Below, one piece after another: positions 1 through 4,780 of a stretch of 9,032 nt of DNA. The stretch is from NCBI GenBank assembly GCA_007122045.1, contig SKJM01000741.1, positions 1-9,032 on the forward strand, given 5' to 3'. This stretch comes from Planctomycetales bacterium. Lineage in GTDB: Bacteria > Planctomycetota > Planctomycetia > Pirellulales > Thermoguttaceae. The translations under genes were made by a program, and so were the position numbers. How positions within the stretch are numbered: the first letter of the stretch is position 1; each line of letters starts with the position of its first letter. The notes beneath the pieces are model-generated. The model searched no databases and had not been told where the DNA came from. It saw only the letters and a list, made by a program, of their open reading frames with translations.

Positions 1-213
1 CAATCCGAACTGGATTGGCGTGAAAACGAGGTTGGCAACCAGGTTGATGGCGAACGGCAGGGCCACGGTCCATGGCACCTTGCGCCGGATTGCCTGCACG
101 AAGACGAAGCTAAACGTTGCGATAATGATTGGGTAAAGGATCCGCCAGATCAGTCCGATGGTCGCCGGCGAGGGCGTCCAACCGGGCTTGGCCAGGCTGT
201 GGAGCAGCGACAA
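1..213 (-). CDS. TspO/MBR-like (tryptophan-rich sensory protein family) membrane protein, C-terminus cut by window edge
   Basis: The minus frame is open from 216 to the window edge and reads LAKPGWTPSP..GLIWRILYP, then a hydrophobic stretch, then LPFAINLVANLVFTPIQFGL. The KPxWTPP-like entry, the W-R-xLYP segment and the N-L-x-x-N-x-x-FTPIQFGL segment are hallmarks of the TspO/MBR family. These are small five-helix membrane proteins that bind porphyrins or cholesterol-like ligands, and their bacterial role is debated. A stop (TAG at 219-217) lies just upstream, so the only available start is TTG at 213-211, giving MSLLHSLAKPGW. That matches the short N-terminus of one TspO branch, but no Shine-Dalgarno precedes it. 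About 71 residues are visible and the rest lies beyond base 1. The start overlaps the plus-strand gene at 199. The family call is fairly sure; the start and integrity are uncertain. Confidence 0.72.
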   Translation of the reverse strand, partial: MSLLHSLAKPGWTPSPATIGLIWRILYPIIIATFSFVFVQAIRRKVPWTVALPFAINLVANLVFTPIQFGL

Positions 214-486
214 AGCCTATTGAACGCTGCGTGCAGCGCTTGGAACCTCGCCTGCAACACGCCTGAATTGCGGAAGAGGCACCTCGACAAGTACATCCTG
301 GAATACAGGCAGCACAATCCAGGAGCCGACGAGGAGCAGGTTGCCGAGGTCCGAAGCAACCTGGAAAAGCTGATCGAGGCGAAGCTGGAGAAGTTTCCCA
401 ACGACCTGCGGCAGATTGTCGGTGCCAGACTCGTCAACGTGGGTGGCAAAGACCGCATCGACGTGACGGCGGCAAGGTTTCAGTGA
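199..486 (+). CDS. Unrecognised 95-residue protein, probably cytoplasmic
   Basis: I do not recognise this family. The reading looks genuinely coding: a helical N-terminal half (LLNAACSAWNLACNTPELRKRHLDKY shortened, about residues 7-33), then charged helices rich in E, K and R (about 45-65), then a compact end containing IVGARLVNVGGKDRIDVTA. There is no signal peptide or membrane segment. The chosen start is GTG at 199; the frame stays open to the left edge, but that part is antisense to the TspO-like gene, so an earlier start is unlikely. Only a weak purine stretch precedes the GTG, and TTG at 220 is an alternative. The stop is TGA at 484-486. The gene overlaps the divergent TspO-like gene by 15 bp, which leaves no room for an ordinary promoter between them. 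Confidence 0.6.
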   Translation: MEQRQSLLNAACSAWNLACNTPELRKRHLDKYILEYRQHNPGADEEQVAEVRSNLEKLIEAKLEKFPNDLRQIVGARLVNVGGKDRIDVTAARFQ

Positions 487-526
487 GCGGCGCAGTGAAT
501 GGGCTGTTATCGAGGAGTGCAGAACC

Positions 527-607
527 ATGAGCATCTACGCAACGGATGAGGGCGGGGCGAAGCGCGCCGCCGGCCCGGCGGTATCGTCGCTTGCTATACG
601 CTCATGA
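527..607 (+). CDS. Possible 26-residue peptide or truncated gene start
   Basis: A GAGGAG Shine-Dalgarno at about 512-517 sits 9 bases before ATG at 527. The frame reads MSIYATDEGGAKRAAGPAV and ends with TGA at 605-607. It lies 40 bp downstream of the 95-residue gene on the same strand and overlaps the last codons of the convergent YbjN-like gene. The first residues look like a normal protein start, so this may be the 5' end of a gene cut short by rearrangement. A CCGCCG/CGGCGG hairpin at 567-581 lies inside it, so it may also be only a spacer between convergent genes. I assign no function. Confidence 0.25.
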   Translation: MSIYATDEGGAKRAAGPAVSSLAIRS

Positions 608-1087
608 ACTCTCCGCTTCGCCACGGTCGCGAAGCCCAGCCTCGGCACAGCGGATGGCGTCGGCCGGCAGCTCGTTGCCGTAAACGACCGACAGCACGGC
701 CGGCAGGTACGTGTCGAGCATGGCCATCGTCACGCCCATCAGCCGGTCGATGACGCGGTCCTCCAGGCCGTCCTCGGTCAGCACCTGGCTGGCGTGGAAG
801 TACAGTTCGCCCGCGTCATAGTCCATTTCGAACTTACCGACCATCAGCCTGTGGTTGGCCCGCACGAGCGTCTCGGCGATGGCCGGCCGCGCGCCTTCGG
901 GGATCCGGACGGACGGGCAGCCGAAGACGTGGAACACCTCGGCTTCCACGTCGACGCCCGCGACGATCCGGTAGGTGCCGGCCTCGCCGGTGAAGTCGGC
1001 GAAGACTCGCCGCCCTTCCCCGTCGGCCAGGTACCGGATTTCGCGCTCGTCGAAGTGCTGCATCAGTTTTTCATAGGCCATGTTCAT
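602..1087 (-). CDS. YbjN-domain protein (bacterial sensory transduction regulator-like)
   Basis: The 161-residue product resembles the YbjN family (PF10722-type). These are small cytoplasmic alpha/beta proteins, often linked to stress or secretion-chaperone-like folds, with no established enzymatic activity. What is visible: an N-terminal helix (MNMAYEKLMQHFDE), a strand-rich stretch (VFADFTGEAGTYRIVAGVD, about 28-46), VFHVFGCPSVRIPEG, a helix with TLVRANHRLMVGKFEMD, a further strand ending in YFHASQ, and a long helix (DRVIDRLMGVTMAMLDTYLPAVLSVVYG split, about 112-139). ATG at 1087 was chosen because GAGGAG ends 7 bases upstream. An in-frame ATG-ATG at 1225/1222 with its own AAGGA would add 46 residues that begin with an amphipathic helix. 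The gene lies downstream of the HNH gene on the same strand and is probably cotranscribed. Family confidence is moderate; partner and role are unknown. Confidence 0.68.
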   Translation of the reverse strand: MNMAYEKLMQHFDEREIRYLADGEGRRVFADFTGEAGTYRIVAGVDVEAEVFHVFGCPSVRIPEGARPAIAETLVRANHRLMVGKFEMDYDAGELYFHASQVLTEDGLEDRVIDRLMGVTMAMLDTYLPAVLSVVYGNELPADAIRCAEAGLRDRGEAESS

Positions 1088-1260
1088 GGCAGTGCTCCTC
1101 GGTTCCATCGTTGTCATTCGGTGGTCGGCCGCGGCAGTGGTGAGGACGCGCAGTCGCTCGCCCGGTTGCTCGGCCGGGCTGCCCCACAACAGGTTGCGGA
1201 GTGCTCTCAGAAATGCTCGCATCATCACACGGTTCCTTCTGTTCTTCTGCCACTCCTGTG

Positions 1261-1288
1261 CGGCTCCCGGCCGAATGGCCGGGAGCCG
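1261..1288 (-). promoter_or_regulatory. Perfect 12-bp stem hairpin between the HNH and YbjN genes
   Basis: CGGCTCCCGGCC (1261-1272) pairs fully with GGCCGGGAGCCG (1277-1288) around a GAAT loop. It lies 8 bases after the HNH stop codon (TAA at 1299-1297). On the minus strand the downstream bases are not T-rich, so it is not a canonical intrinsic terminator. It could protect the 3' end of the HNH message, attenuate expression of the YbjN gene, or terminate weakly. The symmetry allows an equal hairpin on the plus strand, but no plus-strand gene ends here. Confidence 0.6.
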
Positions 1289-1296
1289 GGTATGGG

Positions 1297-1893
1297 TTAC
1301 TCTTGCAAGGCCACGTTCCAGTAGGCCTCGCTGACGAACTTCGACCAGCTTTCGATCCGTAGCGCGTGGTCGGCATACAACGGCTTCCAGGCGGGCCGAA
1401 CCGGCTTGCGGCGCAGCCGCATCCGGGCCTGCTCGGGCGTCCGGTCGGCCTTTCGGGCGTTGCAGGCCGTGCACGCGAGCACGCAGTTCTCCCAGGTCGA
1501 CGCACCGCCTTGGGCCCGCGGCACCACGTGGTCGAGCGTCAGTTCCTGGCCGCCCGGCTGGGCGCCGCAGTACTGGCACGTGTGGTGGTCGCGCTTGAAC
1601 ACGTTCCGGCGGCTGAAGGTCACGTGTGCGGCCGGCAGCCGGTCGTAGTGGCTCAGGACCACTACCTCCGGAACCCGCAGCTTGAACCGGACGGCCCGGA
1701 TGCAGTCCCGGCCGTCGCCGGGCCGCAGCTTCGACCAGTCGGTCCAGGTGTAAAGCTGGTAGTCGGCCGGGTCGACGACCCGCGCCGCCTCGTTCCACAG
1801 CAGCACCAGCGCCCGGGCCACCGTGGCCACGTTCACCGGCTGCCAGTTGCGGTTGAGCACCAGGGTTGGGCGTTGTAGGATCTTGCTGAAGAT
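1297..1893 (-). CDS. HNH endonuclease-like protein
   Basis: The product is about 198 residues when counted from ATC at 1893. The N-terminal segment LQRPTLVLNRNWQPVNVATV leads a domain typical of planctomycete HNH proteins. A zinc-finger-type HNH motif follows: CQYC (C106, C109), the DH pair in LTLDHVVPRAQGG (D121, H122), ENC (N136) and CTACNARKADRTP (C141, C144, N145). This is the McrA-like HNH fold (PF01844), a metal-dependent DNA nuclease; the biological target is unknown, and such genes are often single housekeeping-like copies. No ATG, GTG or TTG lies in frame between the tRNA-His 3' end (1915) and the conserved residues. A near-perfect Shine-Dalgarno (AAGGAGGTG, about 1904-1896) sits 3 bases before ATC. 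Starts further upstream would lie inside the tRNA. See the separate finding on the start. The domain call is firm; the start is not. Confidence 0.85.
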   Translation of the reverse strand: MFSKILQRPTLVLNRNWQPVNVATVARALVLLWNEAARVVDPADYQLYTWTDWSKLRPGDGRDCIRAVRFKLRVPEVVVLSHYDRLPAAHVTFSRRNVFKRDHHTCQYCGAQPGGQELTLDHVVPRAQGGASTWENCVLACTACNARKADRTPEQARMRLRRKPVRPAWKPLYADHALRIESWSKFVSEAYWNVALQE

Positions 1894-1895
1894 AC

Positions 1896-1904
1896 ACCTC
1901 CTTT
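1896..1904 (-). promoter_or_regulatory. Strong Shine-Dalgarno in the leader of the HNH gene
   Basis: On the minus strand the sequence AAAGGAGGT, followed by GT, is almost fully complementary to the 16S rRNA 3' end. It lies in the 21-base gap between the tRNA-His 3' end and the HNH coding region. It implies that translation starts close by, yet the in-frame codon at usable distance is ATC rather than ATG, GTG or TTG. An ATG at 1909-1907 overlaps the 5' side of the motif in another frame. Confidence 0.7.
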
Positions 1905-1914
1905 TCCATGTCAG

Positions 1915-1988
1915 GTTGACCGACCGGATTCGAACCGGCATTTGCTTGAACCACAATCAAGCGCCTTACCCATTAGGCCACGGTCAAC
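1915..1988 (-). tRNA. tRNA-His (anticodon GTG)
   Basis: The acceptor stem pairs TTGACCG with CGGTCAA, with the histidine-specific extra G at -1 opposite C73. The D stem is GCCT/AGGC, the anticodon stem CTTGA/TCAAG encloses TTGTGGT, and the T arm is GCCGG-TTCGAAT-CCGGT. The anticodon is GTG (His). CCA is not encoded; CTG follows C73, so a CCA-adding enzyme is needed. It is the last tRNA of a three-tRNA run, and its 3' end lies 21 bases from the HNH reading frame. 3' processing of this tRNA would therefore create the 5' end of the HNH message. Confidence 0.97.
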
Positions 1989-2008
1989 ATACATGTTTCA
2001 TGTTTGAG

Positions 2009-2091
2009 CGGAAGGGACGGGATTCGAACCCGTAAGGCTTTCGCTCGACCGGCTTCCAACCGGCTCCCGTCGCCGATCGGGTAGCCCTTCC
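2009..2091 (-). tRNA. tRNA-Ser (anticodon GGA)
   Basis: The acceptor stem GGAAGGG/CCCTTCC closes perfectly with discriminator G73. The anticodon stem GCCGG/CCGGT encloses TTGGAAG, giving anticodon GGA (Ser, UCC/UCU). The T arm is ACGGG-TTCGAAT-CCCGT. A 14-base extra arm between anticodon and T stems marks it as class II, as expected for serine, but pairing within this arm is weak, so the molecule is short (83 nt). CCA is not encoded. It lies 20 bp from tRNA-His and 20 bp from tRNA-Arg in the same direction. Confidence 0.96.
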
Positions 2092-2111
2092 GTTGCCTCG
2101 TGTTCGTCCAG

Positions 2112-2184
2112 TACCCCGACCAGGATTCGAACCCGGAACCCCTCGTTAGAAGCGAGGGATGATCGTCCATTTCACCATCGGGGC
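2112..2184 (-). tRNA. tRNA-Arg (anticodon TCT)
   Basis: The acceptor stem GCCCCGA pairs with TCGGGGT (one G-U at position 1-72). The anticodon stem CCTCG/CGAGG encloses CTTCTAA, giving anticodon TCT (Arg, AGA/AGG). The T arm is CCGGG-TTCGAAT-CCTGG with one G-U pair. The discriminator is A73 and CCA is not encoded. It is the first tRNA of the Arg-Ser-His run. The upstream terminator leaves only about 23 bp before its 5' end, so its promoter must overlap the terminator or transcription must read through it. Confidence 0.96.
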
Positions 2185-2207
2185 AGGTACTTCCAGTCCT
2201 TCCGCCC

Positions 2208-2242
2208 AAAAAAAAGCCCGATGTCTGGGTGACACCGGGCTT
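2208..2242 (-). terminator. Intrinsic (rho-independent) terminator, minus strand
   Basis: Bases 2214-2225 and 2231-2242 pair in a 12-bp stem (AAGCCCG with CGGGCTT, then GTGTC with GACAT including one G-U) around a 5-base loop. On the minus strand the stem runs directly into eight T residues (2215-2208). It ends whatever is transcribed leftward from about 2243-2740 and insulates the three-tRNA run from the upstream transcript. Confidence 0.9.
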
Positions 2243-2427
2243 CAGGCTTCCTCGGGAATTGGCAGCCGGGTGTCACAAGCGCAGGGGATGCAGGCGCACA
2301 TTGGCCGGTTGGTGGCCGGCAATCCGCCCCGTATCGCGCCGTTCGCTTGATTTACTCGACCAAAAAAACATTTCCGACACTCTCCTTGCTTGTGGGCGCC
2401 CTCTGAGGGCAACCCGAATATCGGCAC
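2242..2427 (-). CDS. Possible cysteine-rich small protein (61 residues)
   Basis: The frame starts at GTG (2427) and stops with TGA at 2244-2242, the very base of the intrinsic terminator, as expected for a real short gene. It carries C-x-x-C (GECRKCFFG, residues 17-20) and a second cluster C-x-C-x-x-C-x-C (MCACIPCACD, about 48-55), a pattern that could bind zinc or an iron-sulfur cluster. The GC-rich third-position bias is clear only in the second half. AAAGGG lies about 11 bases before the GTG. An alternative is a structured RNA: a GCCC/GGGC hairpin lies at 2394-2415. I do not recognise a family. Confidence 0.4.
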   Translation of the reverse strand: MPIFGLPSEGAHKQGECRKCFFGRVNQANGAIRGGLPATNRPMCACIPCACDTRLPIPEEA

Positions 2428-2540
2428 ACAGGCCGGTTCCCTTTCACTAAGACGATTTCGGGCCGAAAAAGGTTCCCGAAAATGGAAAAATTCCGGGCCC
2501 GGTCAACTCGCCTACGTGTATGATCCGCATGGACTTCCGT

Positions 2541-2579
2541 TTATTCCCGAGGCCGGCCAAGAATTATTCCCGGGGCCGG
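2541..2579. repeat. Two 16-bp near-identical direct repeats
   Basis: The sequence at 2541-2556 (TTATTCCCGAGGCCGG) recurs at 2564-2579 with a single change (A to G), a 23-bp period. It lies just beyond the nitroreductase remnant on the minus strand and replaces the part of that gene that should follow. Too few copies are present to call an array. Confidence 0.6.
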
Positions 2580-2588
2580 GAGAATGAC

Positions 2589-2654
2589 AATGCAGCCGCC
2601 CAAGCCGCGTTCGACGGCCGCCAGCAGGATGCGCTGGGCCGCAATGCCGAGGTC
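2589..2654 (-). pseudogene. Remnant of a nitroreductase-family gene
   Basis: The minus strand encodes DLGIAAQRILLAAVERGLGG followed by CI. This matches the core helix and following Gly-rich turn of FMN-dependent nitroreductases, where [DS]xGIAAQxxLLAAxxxGLGxCxI is typical. A complete enzyme has about 160-220 residues; only about 22 are recognisable. The surrounding minus frame (2541-2726, starting at an ATG at 2726) gives no nitroreductase sequence before or after, and it ends in the repeated bases at 2541-2579. The fragment lies between the terminator and tRNA-Gly. The match is from memory of the family, so a profile search is needed to confirm it. Confidence 0.55.
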
Positions 2655-2740
2655 GCCACTACGTTTCAGGACCTTTCCGGCCGAACTTCCGACTGCCGGA
2701 AGGTATCCTAAGTCCAAGAATCGCATAGGTTTACGTCAAA

Positions 2741-2812
<72 letters not shown>

Positions 2813-2853
2813 CTGGGCGATCCTTATCCACCCTGACCGCCCAACGACCCGTA

Positions 2854-2881
2854 AGTATAGCACGGCGCCGCCGGACGGCAA
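2854..2881 (-). promoter_or_regulatory. Sigma-70-type promoter for tRNA-Gly
   Basis: On the minus strand TTGCCG (2881-2876) and TATACT (2859-2854) are separated by 16 bases, matching -35 and -10 consensus at four and five of six positions. They stand about 41 bases before the mature tRNA-Gly 5' end, with no other gene between. The context supports them despite the GC-rich background. Confidence 0.6.
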
Positions 2882-2965
2882 GGGGGTGGGAAGGCAGTTG
2901 GCCGTGCTGCCCTTGGATGCTTGCGGCGCCCCTCATGCACTTGGCATTCCGGCGGGGCGTTCGTC

Positions 2966-3496
2966 TCAGTATTCTCCACTCTCCAGAAGGGCGACCCACC
3001 GGCTGATGTGGCCGTCTTCGTCGGTCTGGTCCTTTTCGATCATGCGGCGGGTGTCGTCGTCCCAATCGATGCTGTCGAGCAACTGGGCATAGTGGTGAAC
3101 GGCTTTGGTCTCGACCCACACGCCCGTACGCAGGATGCGTTTCTTCCCGCGCAGCCGGCTGAAGAAGCCGAAGCAGAATCCGACGATCCAGTAGCCAACC
3201 CGCAGGAGGCTCGGCCGGGCGCCGTATTCGTAGAGCTTGACCTGGAAGTCCTGGTGGTGCGTCATCTCGTTGCACATGGCGGCGATCAGTTGCCGGTTCA
3301 ACTCTGTTTCCTCCTTGGTGATCTGGAACCGGTAGATGGTCATGGCCATGGTTTCGAGGTTGTGGAACACGCGGAGGGCCTTGATGATCGCGCGGCGTCG
3401 GGCGGGGGGCATCGGCTGGCGGCGCAACTTGAAATCCTCGTCGCGCATTGGGGGGCGGATGATTTTGACGTCGTACTTTTCGTGATCGACCACCAT
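2966..3496 (-). CDS. COQ7-like ferritin-fold diiron protein (demethoxyubiquinone hydroxylase family)
   Basis: The 176-residue product matches the COQ7/CAT5 family (PF03232), membrane-associated diiron hydroxylases that hydroxylate a quinone ring in ubiquinone synthesis. All six expected iron ligands can be placed: E48 (HNLETMAM), E77 and H80 (NEMTH), E129 (VWVETKAVHHY), and E160 and H163 (TDEDGH). The family landmark RPSLL..GYWIVGFCFG (about 94-110) forms the hydrophobic membrane-contact stretch. The N-terminal 40 residues are basic and polar. ATG at 3496 follows GAGAGGG by 9 bases. The gene lies 64 bp downstream of the ctaA-like gene, probably in the same transcript. If the host is a menaquinone-only planctomycete, ubiquinone cannot be the substrate, so the true reaction is open. 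The fold and site are secure; the substrate is not. Confidence 0.82.
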   Translation of the reverse strand: MVVDHEKYDVKIIRPPMRDEDFKLRRQPMPPARRRAIIKALRVFHNLETMAMTIYRFQITKEETELNRQLIAAMCNEMTHHQDFQVKLYEYGARPSLLRVGYWIVGFCFGFFSRLRGKKRILRTGVWVETKAVHHYAQLLDSIDWDDDTRRMIEKDQTDEDGHISRWVALLESGEY

Positions 3497-3560
3497 GGCG
3501 GCTGCCCTCTCTTCTTCTGTCGCAGGGTTGAATGCTGTGTGGTAATTGTACGGGGCGGGT

Positions 3561-4493
3561 CTACTGCCGGGAATGCCGGACGAGCCGATACGACCACATT
3601 GCCGTATCGAGCCCGACCGCCGGCACGAGTGAGCCCAGGACGGCGTAGAGCGCGGTGGCCATCACCTGAAGCGGCCCCTCGGCAACGACGGTGTAAGGTA
3701 TCGGGAGAATATGGTCGGTAAACCAGGGCGGCCATCCGTACGTTGTCACCCAGTGGCAGGCCCCGGCCAGAAGCTGGGCCGCCAGCAGGGCAACGACCCC
3801 CCCGGAACGGCGAATGATCGCCGGGCAGTCGCGGAAGTGGCGCCACGCCACCAGCAGGAAGTTCGCCCCCGCCGCCGCGCCGGCGAGGGCCAGCAGCACG
3901 GCGGCCCAGGTCCAGAACGGCAACCATGTCAGACCGGCATTCGGCGGCACATACCGGAGTTGCACCCCAGCCAGGGTAAACAGGGAAGCGGTGCCCAGCG
4001 TACCCAGGCACCAGCGGCGCAGCGCCTTCGCGCGGCGATGTTCCCGGGCCGGGTCCTTCGCGAGCCACCGGGGCGACGTCACCGCCGCCACGGCCACGCA
4101 AAGCGCCAGAGGCAACGGGGCCGTGGCGGCATGCAGCCGGGCCGCGGGCACGCTGTCGGCCAGCACCCGCCAGACGCCGAGGGCGCCCGACACGATGACC
4201 GCTGCCAGCACGGCCAACCCCAGGTGGCGTACCGCGCGTCTTGCGTCGCGGCGCCACAAGCCGGCCGCCAGGGCCATCGCCCCGACCGCAGCCGGCGGCG
4301 CGAGCGTCCGGTGTACCAGGTTGAACAGCACGCCGGCATGTCCCCACATGCCGGGGGGCGGAAGGTAGAACCAGCGTCCGAATGTGGTCGGCCAGTCGGC
4401 AATGGCCATGCCGGCCCCGTACGCAGTCACCAGCCCGCCGGAGCCGATCACCAGGAACACCAAGCATACGAGTCCGCAAGCCAGTCGATTCAC
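3561..4493 (-). CDS. Divergent heme A synthase-like membrane protein (CtaA/COX15 family)
   Basis: The 310-residue product has about eight hydrophobic segments and the CtaA/COX15 signature near the N-terminus: GSGGLVTAYGAGMAIADWPT (residues 17-36). Heme A synthase oxidises the heme O methyl group for cytochrome c oxidase assembly, in the inner membrane. The N-terminal heme histidines are present: H61 (LVHRT) and H121 (RLHAAT), matching H60 and H123 of the Bacillus enzyme in position. The glutamate usually three residues before the first histidine is N58. The C-terminal half keeps VQLRYVPPNAG and HWVTTYGWPPWF, but the histidines expected in it are Y181, N211 and Y283 or absent. GTG at 4493 was chosen: AGGGGGG ends 8 bases upstream and the product starts with MNRLACGLVCLVFL. 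The start overlaps the upstream stop (GTGA). The stop is TAG at 3563-3561. The family is sure; activity is doubtful. Confidence 0.83.
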   Translation of the reverse strand: MNRLACGLVCLVFLVIGSGGLVTAYGAGMAIADWPTTFGRWFYLPPPGMWGHAGVLFNLVHRTLAPPAAVGAMALAAGLWRRDARRAVRHLGLAVLAAVIVSGALGVWRVLADSVPAARLHAATAPLPLALCVAVAAVTSPRWLAKDPAREHRRAKALRRWCLGTLGTASLFTLAGVQLRYVPPNAGLTWLPFWTWAAVLLALAGAAAGANFLLVAWRHFRDCPAIIRRSGGVVALLAAQLLAGACHWVTTYGWPPWFTDHILPIPYTVVAEGPLQVMATALYAVLGSLVPAVGLDTAMWSYRLVRHSRQ

Positions 4494-4780
4494 GCGCGCG
4501 GCCCCCCTGGCAAATTGTTGCTCGGTACCGCCTGACCCCAACCGACCGAACCGTCAGCGGCCGTGGTCTTGACGATGACCGTCCGATGCCCGAGCTGCTC
4601 GCCCCAGGGCCCTTCGAAGAATTTGAACCGGCCGGCGGTCGGGTAGCTGAGCGGAAACGTTTCGACGCGGGCGATTTCCAGTTCCGGCAGGGTCTCGCCT
4701 TTCGCCAGCGAGTAAAGCATTGCCGCGCCCGCCAGCCCGGCCGTCTGCGCCAGAAAGTTTCGTCGTGTCGATTCCGGCAT
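4490..4780 (-). pseudogene. Tat-signal plus N-terminal fragment of an enolase-superfamily (mandelate racemase/muconate lactonizing-like) enzyme
   Basis: The 96-residue frame starts at ATG 4780, with GGGAG 7 bases upstream. It opens with a twin-arginine signal (STRRNFLAQTAGLAGAAML) and continues with EIARVETFPLSYPTAGRFKF and VIVKTTAADGSVGWGQAVPS. This matches the N-terminal capping domain of mandelate racemase/muconate lactonizing enzymes (PF02746). Intact members have 350-420 residues with a catalytic barrel; here similarity stops at about residue 88 and the frame ends eight codons later. The catalytic Lys, Asp and Glu residues are therefore missing. The TGA (4492-4490) overlaps the GTG of the ctaA-like gene. 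It is probably a remnant left by deletion, though it still has a start, a ribosome site and an export signal, so a short product could be made. Confidence 0.75.

Noticed and set aside
602..1960. Single minus-strand open frame of 452 residues spanning both the HNH and YbjN regions
   Set aside because: Its first part is read out of frame across the HNH gene, is full of low-complexity Gly/Ala/Arg/Pro, and begins inside tRNA-His. It only becomes a real protein at the YbjN start, so it reflects scarcity of stop codons at high GC.
2520..2711. 63-residue plus-strand frame antisense to the nitroreductase remnant
   Set aside because: No family resemblance and no ribosome site; the minus-strand reading carries the recognisable GIAAQ..GLGGC segment.
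2882..2965. Terminator after the COQ7-like gene
   Set aside because: A CGCCCC/GGGGCG pairing exists with a loop of about 20 bases, but there is no T-run and the stem is short, so I do not call it.
2921..3721. 266-residue plus-strand frame antisense to the COQ7-like gene
   Set aside because: It is explained as the complement of a gene that carries all six iron ligands; no ribosome site and no recognisable motif.
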